This document shows positions 6,438 to 12,848 of a stretch of DNA of 27,042 bases, piece by piece. Location of the stretch: IMG/VR virus record IMGVR_UViG_3300043446_003308, positions 1-27,042 of that record; one strand, given 5' to 3'. Every line of letters starts with the position of its first letter. Position 1 is the stretch's first letter. Under the pieces are notes generated by a model. It saw only the letters and a program-made list of their open reading frames with translations, did no database searches and was not told the origin of the DNA. The stretch comes from a virus. Made by a program: the position numbers and the translations under genes.

Positions 6438-6806
6438 ATGATTGATTTATTTACATTTATAGTTTTTGGAATACTATTTATTTTATTTATTACAATTAAT
6501 TTAAGGTTAAGAAATAAAAATTTAGAACTTTTGTTAAGATTAAATGAGGCTATAGTAATTGCTGAAATTTCACAAAAGAAATTTAATAAAGATAATGCCG
6601 TAGACCAAGAACACCTTTTGTCTTTTTTAAACGAAACAAGGGATACCGCCTATAGATATATCGAAGATGTTCATGATGCATTAATAGAATATAGAAATGA
6701 AATTGCTTTTGACTTAGAAAATCCTAATGATTTGTCTATTTTAAGATTTAGATCTGCTTTTGATAAACTGCAAAAAATCTATCCAGAAGATAGTGATAGA
6801 ATATAA
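6438..6806 (+). CDS. Membrane-anchored coiled-coil hypothetical
   Basis: A 122-aa protein: one N-terminal hydrophobic helix (about 3-22), a basic stop (LRLRNKN), then a long amphipathic helix with AVDQEHLLSFLNETRDTAYRYIEDVHDALIEY. This DQEHLLSFLNETRD-type segment recurs in actinophages from memory and has no known role. It starts 3 nt after the upstream stop. Confidence 0.6.
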   Translation: MIDLFTFIVFGILFILFITINLRLRNKNLELLLRLNEAIVIAEISQKKFNKDNAVDQEHLLSFLNETRDTAYRYIEDVHDALIEYRNEIAFDLENPNDLSILRFRSAFDKLQKIYPEDSDRI

Positions 6807-6808
6807 AT

Positions 6809-7693
6809 ATGATATTTTATTACTTCGGTGGTGTTTTTAATGATAAAACTGTTCTAGAGCATGCATCTAGTTTAGAGAAGCATCATTTTTCTGGAGTAAT
6901 GTATACATATGATCCAACTCAAGGAGATATGTTTGTAAGAGTTGCTAGAGAAATAAACAATGAAGAAAAAATTAAATATTTGGTTGCAATTAGACCATAT
7001 ACTATTTCACCACAATATCTTTATGCAATTACAAAATCAATTAATCAAATGTCAGCAAATAGACTTCAAATAAATATTGTATCTGGCTATATTAAAGATC
7101 ATGAAAAAAATATAGGTGGCATAGTTGGAGAAGTAAATGATTTGTCAAGTTCCGTTGATAGATCAAACTATACTATTAGTTTTATTAAAGAATTAAATGA
7201 AATGTCAAAAAAAATTAATAATAGTAAAGATGCAAATGGTGATCAATTAGAAAATACTTTAGATTTTTATGTCTCTACAACAAATAGTTACGTTTTTGAT
7301 ATAATAAAAGAATATAATAATAAAATTATATTTCCATATAATATATATAAACGTGGATTTTTTTCTGATCAATATAAAGATCCTTCATCAATGATTGATT
7401 TTGATATAAAAAATATAGATGTAATGTTAACAATGACACCAATCATTAGAGAAACAGAAGAAGAACTTTTATCTTTAAAAGATTATGCAGTGAGACCAAT
7501 TTGGAAAAAAGGAGAGGCATCACAAATAGTTGATGATGTTGAATATTTTACTCCTGAAAGTTTTGATGAATTCATTACAATGCTTGAAGATAATGGAATA
7601 AATCATTTACTTATTAATGCAGTGCCAAGAGAAGAATTTGAAGTGATAATTCCATTTATTAAACAATATGTAGAATCAAAAGGTTTAAAATGA
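6809..7693 (+). CDS. Luciferase-like flavin-dependent monooxygenase
   Basis: A 294-aa protein. YLVAIRPYTISPQYLYAITKS followed by NRLQINIVSGYIKDHEKN closely resembles the strand 3/strand 4 region of alkanesulfonate-monooxygenase-type (SsuD/LLM) TIM barrels, where the usual form is GGRL-LNIVTG. The fold would bind reduced FMN or F420. The characteristic double Gly is replaced by SAN, and the protein is shorter than SsuD (about 380 aa), so the active site may be altered. No flavin reductase is nearby. Substrate unknown; it may act in sulfur scavenging or on an infection-linked metabolite. Confidence 0.65.
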   Translation: MIFYYFGGVFNDKTVLEHASSLEKHHFSGVMYTYDPTQGDMFVRVAREINNEEKIKYLVAIRPYTISPQYLYAITKSINQMSANRLQINIVSGYIKDHEKNIGGIVGEVNDLSSSVDRSNYTISFIKELNEMSKKINNSKDANGDQLENTLDFYVSTTNSYVFDIIKEYNNKIIFPYNIYKRGFFSDQYKDPSSMIDFDIKNIDVMLTMTPIIRETEEELLSLKDYAVRPIWKKGEASQIVDDVEYFTPESFDEFITMLEDNGINHLLINAVPREEFEVIIPFIKQYVESKGLK

Positions 7694-7887
7694 TTAATGC
7701 AAGAGGTATTCCAACATGTGTTTGTCCTGAATGTGGGTTTGATCTACTAAAGGTCAGTGTAAAAATTGATCCAGTAGATTATGAATTAGGAATGTATATG
7801 TTGGATGGTGAGTGTGCTAAATGTGGAACATTAATAACAGTAGCAACACCACTTGATCATCCAAATAACAAAAAGGAAGAAAAATGA
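7690..7887 (+). CDS. Small zinc ribbon protein
   Basis: A 65-aa protein with two knuckles, CPECG (Cys12, Cys15) and CAKCG, about 30 residues apart, typical of a rubredoxin-like zinc ribbon. It overlaps both neighbours by 4 nt (ATGA). It probably binds nucleic acid or protein; specific role unknown. Confidence 0.6.
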   Translation: MINARGIPTCVCPECGFDLLKVSVKIDPVDYELGMYMLDGECAKCGTLITVATPLDHPNNKKEEK

Positions 7888-8042
7888 AAGATATTATTTT
7901 TTCAACTCTGACTGGTTTTGGCTGCGGAGTTATATTTGCAGCGTTTAAATTACCAGTTCCAGCACCACCAGTATTTGCTGGCGTTGCTGGTATAATTGGT
8001 TTATGGCTCGGTTTCGATGTCATAACAAGGTTAATATCCTAG
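7884..8042 (+). CDS. XapX-domain small membrane protein, holin candidate
   Basis: A 52-aa protein with two hydrophobic helices joined by the KLPVPAPPVFAGVAGIIGLWLG turn, which matches the XapX (DUF1427) signature. XapX proteins have no proven function. In this setting, two small transmembrane helices next to another membrane protein, a holin or antiholin role is plausible. ATGA overlap with the zinc ribbon gene; too short to stand out in a simple gene scan. Confidence 0.6.
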   Translation: MKDIIFSTLTGFGCGVIFAAFKLPVPAPPVFAGVAGIIGLWLGFDVITRLIS

Positions 8043-8052
8043 GAGGAATAAC

Positions 8053-8361
8053 ATGAATAAACAAACAAAGGCAATGCTTGCATCATACGGACGCTCTGTT
8101 CTTGGTGCTGCAATCGCATTATATATGTCTGGCGTTACAGATCTTAAAACACTTGCATACTCACTTGTTGCAGCAGTTGCACCAGTGGCATTGAGAGCAT
8201 TTAATCCAAACGATCCAGCATTCGGTAAGATGCCAGCAGTTACTGCTTTGACAGATGCACTTGCTAAACTTGAAGTAAAGTCTCCTGCAAAGAAGGCTCC
8301 TGCAAAGAAGGCTCCTGCAAAGAAATCTGGCGGTAGCGGTAAGCCAGCAAATATGGCATAA
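8053..8361 (+). CDS. Holin-like membrane protein with PAKKA repeat tail
   Basis: A 102-aa protein: a basic N-terminus (MNKQTKAM), two hydrophobic stretches (about 12-27 and 33-48), then a soluble tail with three perfect copies of SPAKKA/PAKKAP-type repeat followed by KKSGGSGKP. The size, topology and charged tail resemble actinophage holins, and the lysine-rich repeats could touch DNA or teichoic polymers. AGGAGG (8041-8046) precedes ATG. The gene ends just before a strong terminator. The holin role is inferred. Confidence 0.55.
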   Translation: MNKQTKAMLASYGRSVLGAAIALYMSGVTDLKTLAYSLVAAVAPVALRAFNPNDPAFGKMPAVTALTDALAKLEVKSPAKKAPAKKAPAKKSGGSGKPANMA

Positions 8362-8379
8362 GTTAATTAAATAAAATTT

Positions 8380-8412
8380 GGAGATGTTATTAATTTGACA
8401 TCTCCATTTTTT
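8380..8412 (+). terminator. Intrinsic terminator fused to the Hsp20 promoter
   Basis: Stem GGAGATGT (8380-8387)/ACATCTCC (8398-8405), 10-nt loop, then a run of Ts. The loop and the 3' arm contain the -35 box TTGACA (8395-8400) of the next promoter, so the terminator and promoter share sequence. Confidence 0.75.
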
Positions 8413-8422
8413 ATGCTATAAT
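8395..8422 (+). promoter_or_regulatory. Strong promoter for hsp20
   Basis: TTGACA (8395-8400), 16 bp, TATAAT (8417-8422), with an extended -10 TG at 8414-8415. The roughly 50-nt leader can form a small hairpin from CCTGCCC-AAA-GGGGGG near 8433 and ends in AAGGAGG before ATG 8480. Confidence 0.75.
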
Positions 8423-8479
8423 ATAAAAGTACCTGCCCAAAGGGGGGTATATATTGAACTCGCTTAACAAGGAGGAAAC

Positions 8480-8899
8480 ATGGTAAGTTCATTTGCATTG
8501 GATCTTTTTAAGGATCCATTTTTTATTGGTTTCAACAGAGAGTTGGACCGTTTTTCTAATATCCATCGTGAGGCAACTCGTCAATCTTATCCACCATATG
8601 ATGTGGTAAAACTTGATGAGGACACTTACAAGTTATCTTTGGCCATTGCTGGTTTCAGCAAGGACGAAGTTGAGGTTTCTGTAAATAATGGAAGTTTAAT
8701 TATCAAGGGTGAGAAAACCGAAGAAGAGAACAGTAATGTTCTACATAAGGGTATCGCAACTCGCAAATTCACACGCACCTTTGCTCTTGGAGAGTATATG
8801 GAGGTAGATCGTGCTGAAATGGCAGACGGTATTCTTAGCGTCTTTGTGGAAAGAAACATCCCAGAAGAAAAAAAGCCAAAAACAATCAAAATAAAGTAA
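8480..8899 (+). CDS. hsp20: Hsp20 small heat-shock protein
   Basis: A 139-aa ATP-independent chaperone. The N-terminal part (FKDPFFIGFNREL) is followed by an alpha-crystallin domain (about 40-130) with YKLSLAIAGFSKDEVEVSV, LIIKGEK, and the A-x-x-x-GxLxVxVxR type signature (ADGILSVFVER), and ends with KPKTIKIK. It would hold unfolded proteins in the infected cell. It stands alone behind a strong promoter, with terminator-like structure on both sides, which suggests high independent expression. Confidence 0.9.
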   Translation: MVSSFALDLFKDPFFIGFNRELDRFSNIHREATRQSYPPYDVVKLDEDTYKLSLAIAGFSKDEVEVSVNNGSLIIKGEKTEEENSNVLHKGIATRKFTRTFALGEYMEVDRAEMADGILSVFVERNIPEEKKPKTIKIK

Positions 8900-8909
8900 T
8901 ATAATAATA

Positions 8910-8931
8910 AAGTCGGGGGAGACAGCGACTT
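8910..8931 (+). other. Small hairpin after hsp20
   Basis: AAGTCG (8910-8915) pairs with CGACTT (8926-8931) around a GGGGAGACAG loop. There is no T-run. It lies just upstream of pseudoknot copy B and may form a compound 3' UTR with it. Confidence 0.45.
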
Positions 8932-8943
8932 AAAATAACTGGG

Positions 8944-8975
8944 ATAGTCCTGAGCATGACTGTAAAAAACTGCTC
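8944..8975 (+). promoter_or_regulatory. H-type pseudoknot element, copy B (3' UTR of hsp20)
   Basis: Stem 1 ATAGTC (8944-8949) with GACTGT (8958-8963, one G-U), core CTGAGCAT, stem 2 GAGCA (8952-8956) with TGCTC (8971-8975) and loop rich in A. A TTTTTT run follows immediately, so this copy may also terminate transcription. Confidence 0.75.
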
Positions 8976-8982
8976 TTTTTTA

Positions 8983-8991
8983 TGCTATAAT
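8983..8991 (+). promoter_or_regulatory. Extended -10, leaderless promoter for dps
   Basis: TGC-TATAAT (8983-8991), then 6 nt, then ATG 8998. The transcript should begin at or next to the A of ATG, and no Shine-Dalgarno is present. Confidence 0.7.
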
Positions 8992-8997
8992 TATGGG

Positions 8998-9447
8998 ATG
9001 TTAGAGTTAATCAGCCTACTCAAGGTATTGTTAGCAGATAATATTACCCTTAAACTCAAGGCTCACGGATATCACTGGAATGTAGAAGGCGATGACTTTC
9101 CTCAGTTCCACGATTTTTTCGGGGACATATATGCAGACTATGAATCAGCAACAGACACATATGCAGAATGGCTTCGTAAATTAGATACATATGCACCTTT
9201 TAAATTATCTCGTTTTATAGAACTTAATGAAGTTGGAGAACCAGAAGTAACATCTGATCCAATGATGATGTCAGCAGATTTATTAATGGCTAATGATATG
9301 GTTTTGGCTAAACTTATGAACGCAGTTGAACTTGCTACAGCAAATAGACAGCATGCTCTTGCTAATTTCTTTGCAGAGCGTATGGATCAACACCAAAGAT
9401 GGCACTGGATGCTTTCTGCATCACTGAAGGAAACTGGGAGCGACTAA
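8998..9447 (+). CDS. dps: Dps/ferritin-like DNA-protection protein
   Basis: A 149-aa four-helix ferritin-like protein. The ferroxidase residues match Dps spacing: His26 in YHWNVEG, His38 in QFHDFF, Asp53 and Glu57 in ATDTYAEWL (12, 15 and 4 residues apart, as in E. coli Dps H51-H63-D78-E82). It oxidises Fe2+ with peroxide and may coat DNA. The start at 8998 is chosen because the -10 box lies 6 nt upstream and Dps homology begins there; an earlier in-frame ATG at 8956 lies within the pseudoknot and would need an upstream promoter. Confidence 0.85.
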   Translation: MLELISLLKVLLADNITLKLKAHGYHWNVEGDDFPQFHDFFGDIYADYESATDTYAEWLRKLDTYAPFKLSRFIELNEVGEPEVTSDPMMMSADLLMANDMVLAKLMNAVELATANRQHALANFFAERMDQHQRWHWMLSASLKETGSD

Positions 9448-10589
9448 TGCCATATTCTGTAGGTGCTAAAGGTTCTCATGGGTGCTCTGGATATCCTGCT
9501 GTAAAAACAAGCACAGGAGAGGTTATGGGCTGTCATAAGACTAAGCAAGAGGCAGCAGCACAGATATACGCTATAAACCGCTCTGAGGGCAATATAGGCA
9601 AGTCTATGGTCAAAGAAGGGGATATGGTTATAGCGCCATACGAAGAAGGCGAAGTCCATATTGGTCGTGTAGTTCATGTAATGAACGAAGGAATGCTTGG
9701 AATGCCAGGATCAGAATATGCAATCGAAGCAACACCAACAGAACCTGCTGTATTAATTCAGTTATTTGAAGTTGAAGATGGAGGACTTCAAGAAACAGAA
9801 TATTTTGTTGGACATAAAGCATCTGAAGTATTAGTTATGCCATCGTTAGAGGAAAATATTGGTATGGATAAAAATGAAGTTATTAAAGAAGATATTTCTG
9901 TAGTTGGTCAAGCATCAAATGATCCTTGTACTTATGATGGCTGCGGATGTCCTACATGTAAAGATATGAATGTTTGCTGTGATTTATGTCCAGTTTGTCA
10001 AGCAAATGAAATGAAGGGTGACTGCTGCTCAGATCTGAACAAACAGGCACCTTGTTGGGATGGCTATGTACAACGTGGAATGAAGCCAGGAGATAATGGT
10101 AAGCCTGTTCCTAATTGTGTTCCAGCAGAAAAGGCTGATGATCTTTGGGAAGACTCCGATGATGTTGTATACGAAACAGATTTAGTGTCAAAGGCTGATG
10201 GATACTCACCACCAGCAGGGGCACGATCTGCTGCTCGTAGAGCAATTAAGTTTAAGGAAGATGGAAAGGCTAACGGTGCAGGAACTGCAGTTGGCTGGAC
10301 TCGTGCAGGGCAGTTAGCAAGAGGTGAATCATTATCTCTTAGTACTGTTAAGAGAATGTATTCATATTTCTCACGACATGAAGTAGATAAGAAAGGTAAA
10401 GATTGGGGAAATACAGCAAACCCTTCTAATGGATATATCATGTGGTTAGCCTGGGGTGGAGATGCTGGATACGCCTGGTCTCGAAGAATTGTAAATGCTG
10501 AAAAGGATAAGGCTTTGTTTGCTGATATGTTTAATTCAATAAGTAAGCAAACAAATACTAAGAGAGGTAATTGGAATGGCTGGGCATAA
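9447..10589 (+). CDS. Modular Cys-rich phage protein
   Basis: A 380-aa protein made of separable modules: an N-terminal GSHGCSGYPAVKTSTGE module (1-50), a beta-rich part (55-132, GDMVIAPYEEG), a cysteine cluster (161-203, with eleven Cys including CGCPTC, CCDLCPVC and CC), a DNGKPVPNCVP motif (217-226), and a C-terminal module (251-350) with SPPAGARSAARRAI, AGTAVGWTRAGQLARGE and GYIMWLAWGGDAGYAWSRR. The end modules recur in phage head or capsid-associated polyproteins, from memory, but their function is not known. The Cys cluster probably binds several zinc ions or an Fe-S cluster. The start at 9447 overlaps the dps stop (TAATG). Confidence 0.6.
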   Translation: MPYSVGAKGSHGCSGYPAVKTSTGEVMGCHKTKQEAAAQIYAINRSEGNIGKSMVKEGDMVIAPYEEGEVHIGRVVHVMNEGMLGMPGSEYAIEATPTEPAVLIQLFEVEDGGLQETEYFVGHKASEVLVMPSLEENIGMDKNEVIKEDISVVGQASNDPCTYDGCGCPTCKDMNVCCDLCPVCQANEMKGDCCSDLNKQAPCWDGYVQRGMKPGDNGKPVPNCVPAEKADDLWEDSDDVVYETDLVSKADGYSPPAGARSAARRAIKFKEDGKANGAGTAVGWTRAGQLARGESLSLSTVKRMYSYFSRHEVDKKGKDWGNTANPSNGYIMWLAWGGDAGYAWSRRIVNAEKDKALFADMFNSISKQTNTKRGNWNGWA

Positions 10590-10734
10590 ATCATCTGGGA
10601 AATACAAAACAAAACATCCTTTTAATCCAATTCAAATCAAAGATGGGATGATTGTTCGTCTTCGTAAAGATGGAACAGTCAAAGCAGTTCTTGGCAAATA
10701 CGGCGAGTACGGTAAAAAAAACAAATCTAATTAG
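10576..10734 (+). CDS. Small basic hypothetical protein
   Basis: A 52-aa, Lys-rich protein (GHKSSGKYKTKHPF, then a KDGMIVRLRKDGTVKAVLGKYG beta-hairpin-like part and a KKNKSN tail). It overlaps the end of the upstream gene by 14 nt. It may bind nucleic acid or be a small head protein; not recognised. It converges with the - strand gene, with 8 nt shared. Confidence 0.55.
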   Translation: MAGHKSSGKYKTKHPFNPIQIKDGMIVRLRKDGTVKAVLGKYGEYGKKNKSN

Positions 10735-10888
10735 ATAAATAATATTTAGTAAATAAATCCATTATTTCATTTACATATTTATCATAATCAAGATCAATAA
10801 TTAAATTACCATCAATTAATTTATGTATTTTAATATCTTTGCCAATATTAAATAGTATACTTTTTAATTCATATTCTAATTCATTCAT
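10727..10888 (-). CDS. Small acidic hypothetical after tRNA-Thr
   Basis: A 53-aa frame (MNELEYELKSILFNIGKDI...) starting 4 nt past the predicted tRNA-Thr end, with a plausible helix-strand-helix pattern (HKLIDGNLIIDLDYDKYVNE). It has no strong Shine-Dalgarno, and the end overlaps the + strand gene by 8 nt. It would be the last gene of the tRNA operon. Low-complexity AT content makes a chance frame possible. Confidence 0.45.
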   Translation of the reverse strand: MNELEYELKSILFNIGKDIKIHKLIDGNLIIDLDYDKYVNEIMDLFTKYYLSN

Positions 10889-10891
10889 TTG

Positions 10892-10963
10892 AGCCTCCTG
10901 TAGGATTTGAACCTACGACATCTCGCTTACAAGGCGAGTACTCTACCCCTGAGTTAAGGAGGC
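10892..10963 (-). tRNA. tRNA-Thr (TGT)
   Basis: Acceptor GCCTCCT/AGGAGGC, anticodon arm CTCGC-CTTGTAA-GCGAG, T arm GTAGG-TTCAAAT-CCTAC. Seven-bp acceptor without mismatch; CCA is not encoded. Directly follows ahpD. Confidence 0.92.
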
Positions 10964-10969
10964 AATCCA

Positions 10970-11482
10970 CTATGCTACTACAACCTTAGCAATAGCATTG
11001 ATTGTTGCAGCAATTCGTCCAATATCACGAAGTTGTTCGGTAGTATATCCTTCTTGCTTAAGTGTCTCATAATGAGCCTTTACACAAAAATGACATTTAC
11101 CAATGATGGATGCAATTAAGGCATAAGATTCAAACTTAGCCTTAGTTGTGCCACCATGAGATGCAATAGCATTCATTCTAAGTTGTGCAGGTAATCCTTT
11201 AAGATTTGGATCATCTGCCATCTCAATATATGGATACCACACATTATTTTGTGCCATTAATGCTGCTGCGGTAAATGCTGCGTTTTTTTCAACCTCATCA
11301 TCTACTCCAGCAGAAATCATTGCAACAATATCCTGATTACCTGTAGCCAACGCTGCTGCAAGTGCGAGGGTAGAGGCATAATCATAATCAACAGAACTTC
11401 TAGCAATAACTGCATCAAGATTTAATTTAATATCTTTAGCATATTCAGGAACTAATTCTTTCAGTTCGTCAACCCAAGTCAT
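10970..11482 (-). CDS. ahpD: Alkyl hydroperoxide reductase AhpD (CxxC)
   Basis: A 170-aa, all-helical protein. KCHFCVKAH holds the redox pair Cys130 and Cys133 and His137. Glu118 (KFESY) is also in place, matching the numbering of mycobacterial AhpD (Glu118, Cys130, Cys133, His137); His132 of that enzyme is Phe here, with a His at 131. In Mycobacterium AhpD passes electrons from dihydrolipoamide to AhpC. The ATG overlaps the ahpC stop (ATGA). A complete AhpC-AhpD pair in a phage-type context is unusual. The missing His132 may slow proton transfer or be replaced by His131. Confidence 0.88.
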   Translation of the reverse strand: MTWVDELKELVPEYAKDIKLNLDAVIARSSVDYDYASTLALAAALATGNQDIVAMISAGVDDEVEKNAAFTAAALMAQNNVWYPYIEMADDPNLKGLPAQLRMNAIASHGGTTKAKFESYALIASIIGKCHFCVKAHYETLKQEGYTTEQLRDIGRIAATINAIAKVVVA

Positions 11483-12051
11483 AGGGTTTCGCCACCAACA
11501 GTTCTGTTACATGCACAGAGTTCGCCAGTTTGAAGTGCGTCAAGAATGCGAAGAGTTTCTTCTGGACTGCGACCAACATTAAGATTATTTACTGTAACAT
11601 GTTGAATCACATTTTCTGGATCAACAATAAATGTTGCACGAAGAGCAACACCATCTTTATTTAAGATACCAAGTTGGTTTGCAAGACCTGTATAACCTCT
11701 ATCGTCTTCGGTCTCCCAATTCCAATCACGAATTTGATCTGCAAAAGACCAAGAATTTGTTTTCTTTAAATCTTCATGTGCATTACGCCATGCAATCTTA
11801 CAGAATTCATTGTCTGTAGATCCTGTCATAAGAACTGCATCACGATCATTGAAATCATTAACTAACTTATCATATGCCACAATTTCTGTTGGGCACACAA
11901 AAGTAAAGTCTTTTGGATAAAATACAATCACTTTCCATTTTCCTGAAAAGGATTTTTCTGTTATTTCTACAAATGAATCATCTCCAGATAAAGCACCTGG
12001 TTTTACTCCAGTTACTGAAAATGGTTCTAATTTATAACCAATTGTTTTCAT
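11479..12051 (-). CDS. ahpC: Alkyl hydroperoxide reductase AhpC, 2-Cys peroxiredoxin
   Basis: A 190-aa typical actinobacterial AhpC. The peroxidatic site is FVCPTE with Cys53; the resolving Cys is in ELCACNR (Cys179, Cys181). DPENVIQHVTVNNLNVGRSPEETLRILDALQ is a strong family match. It reduces organic and hydrogen peroxides, and is re-reduced by AhpD encoded next. It lies downstream of tRNA-Glu, with its own -10 box and a palindrome at the start site. Coupled to ahpD by a 4-nt overlap. Confidence 0.92.
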   Translation of the reverse strand: MKTIGYKLEPFSVTGVKPGALSGDDSFVEITEKSFSGKWKVIVFYPKDFTFVCPTEIVAYDKLVNDFNDRDAVLMTGSTDNEFCKIAWRNAHEDLKKTNSWSFADQIRDWNWETEDDRGYTGLANQLGILNKDGVALRATFIVDPENVIQHVTVNNLNVGRSPEETLRILDALQTGELCACNRTVGGETL

Positions 12052-12063
12052 TAGTTACTCTTT

Positions 12064-12086
12064 CTACTAGTAGTTATTCCATTATA
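12064..12086 (-). promoter_or_regulatory. ahpC promoter with palindromic operator-like site
   Basis: TATAAT at 12086-12081 lies between tRNA-Glu and ahpC. The predicted start is near 12074, and a perfect 10-bp palindrome CTACTAGTAG (12064-12073) covers +1 to +10, where a repressor or an activator could bind. The leader then carries AGAAAGAG before ATG 12051. The -35 is weak, so read-through from the tRNA promoter probably also contributes. Confidence 0.45.
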
Positions 12087-12094
12087 CCAAATCG

Positions 12095-12166
12095 TAGCAC
12101 TAACGGGAATCGAACCCGTCTTTCCGCCGTGAAAGGGCGATGTCCTAACCGATAGACGATAGTGCC
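12095..12166 (-). tRNA. tRNA-Glu (TTC)
   Basis: Acceptor GGCACTA/TAGTGCT (G1-U72 wobble), loop CTTTCAC with anticodon TTC, T arm with GGTTCGATT. Lies between the HNH gene and ahpC. Confidence 0.88.
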
Positions 12167-12172
12167 AAAATA

Positions 12173-12511
12173 TTAAACTTTTAAAGACCTCATATAAGTC
12201 CTATGCCTGTGACAATTAGCACATACAATTTCACATTTTAAAATTTCTTTTAATATTTGATTCATTGTACCATTTCTAACTAATTGATTAATTCCAGCCT
12301 TTTTAATTCCACGAACATGATCAAAGTCTAATTGATGAGGAGGATAGGATATGTTGCAATCAAGACATAAAGAATTATTTAATTTATAATTAAGTATATA
12401 CAAATTTCTTTCATTTCTTTTATCTTTAGACCTTTTTAATGTTAAAGTTTTATTTCTTTCATACCATGCTTTTTTGGCAGCCTTTTCTTTTAAAGCATCT
12501 TTATAAGGCAT
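12173..12511 (-). CDS. HNH endonuclease
   Basis: A 112-aa protein: basic N-terminal region (about 1-45), then CLDCNISYPPHQLDFDHVRG (zinc Cys pair and the DFDH active site) and CEIVCANCHRHRTYMR (second Cys pair, NCHR). This is the compact phage HNH form with a structural zinc. Its position among tRNA genes fits a homing-type or mobile nuclease. It begins 21 nt downstream of the long hairpin RNA, and AGGAT is the only weak ribosome binding site. Confidence 0.85.
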   Translation of the reverse strand: MPYKDALKEKAAKKAWYERNKTLTLKRSKDKRNERNLYILNYKLNNSLCLDCNISYPPHQLDFDHVRGIKKAGINQLVRNGTMNQILKEILKCEIVCANCHRHRTYMRSLKV

Positions 12512-12531
12512 AAAATATCCTATCTAATAAG

Positions 12532-12604
12532 GAGAAGGTAGGGTTGCAACTTGCTGCATATGTGTTTCCCTTTTCCCTGGCACACATACAGCACCTACCT
12601 TCTC
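12532..12604 (-). ncRNA. Long-stem structured RNA in the tRNA operon
   Basis: Perfect 11-bp outer stem GAGAAGGTAGG (12604-12594) with CCTACCTTCTC (12542-12532). Inside it are TGCTG/CAGCA (12593-12589/12556-12552) and TATGTGT/ACACATA (12588-12582/12565-12559), closing a 16-nt loop (12566-12581). A 9-nt bulge on one side contains the palindrome GTTGCAAC (12543-12550). In total 23 bp can form. It has no T-run and no tRNA features. It lies between tRNA-Asp and the HNH gene. It could be an excised small RNA, a processing signal or an HNH leader regulator. Confidence 0.6.
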
Positions 12605-12606
12605 TG

Positions 12607-12680
12607 CGATCCGTATGAGACTTGAACTCACGACCTCTACCGTGACAGGGTAGCGTTCTAACCAACTGAACTAACGGACC
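12607..12680 (-). tRNA. tRNA-Asp (GTC)
   Basis: Acceptor GGTCCGT/ACGGATC (one G-U), anticodon arm CTACC-CTGTCAC-GGTAG, discriminator G as expected for Asp. Confidence 0.92.
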
Positions 12681-12684
12681 TTCG

Positions 12685-12757
12685 CTGGTCTGGCAGGTCT
12701 CGATCCTGCGACATCTCGATTAACAGTCGAGTGTTCTACCAACTGAACTACAGACCA
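12685..12757 (-). tRNA. tRNA-Asn (GTT)
   Basis: Acceptor TGGTCTG/CAGACCA, anticodon arm CTCGA-CTGTTAA-TCGAG, T arm GCAGG-ATCGAGA-CCTGC, discriminator G. The T loop starts with A in place of the usual T54. Confidence 0.9.
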
Positions 12758-12771
12758 ATATTTAATTGTAG

Positions 12772-12844
12772 CACCTCTGATTGGATTTGAACCAACGACA
12801 AACGGATTAGAAGTCCGCTACTCTATCCACTGAGTTACAGAGGT
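12772..12844 (-). tRNA. tRNA-Arg (TCT)
   Basis: Acceptor ACCTCTG/CAGAGGT, anticodon loop CTTCTAA in a CGGA/TCCG stem, T arm GTTGG-TTCAAAT-CCAAT. It decodes AGA, the codon favoured by this AT-rich genome. Confidence 0.92.
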
Positions 12845-12848
12845 AAAG

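Noticed and set aside
9444-9677. - strand frames inside 9.4-10.6 kb
   Set aside because: Antisense shadows of the modular Cys-rich gene.
12532-12604. A ninth tRNA or a Rho-independent terminator
   Set aside because: No T loop, D arm or anticodon arm, and no T-run follows on the transcript strand.
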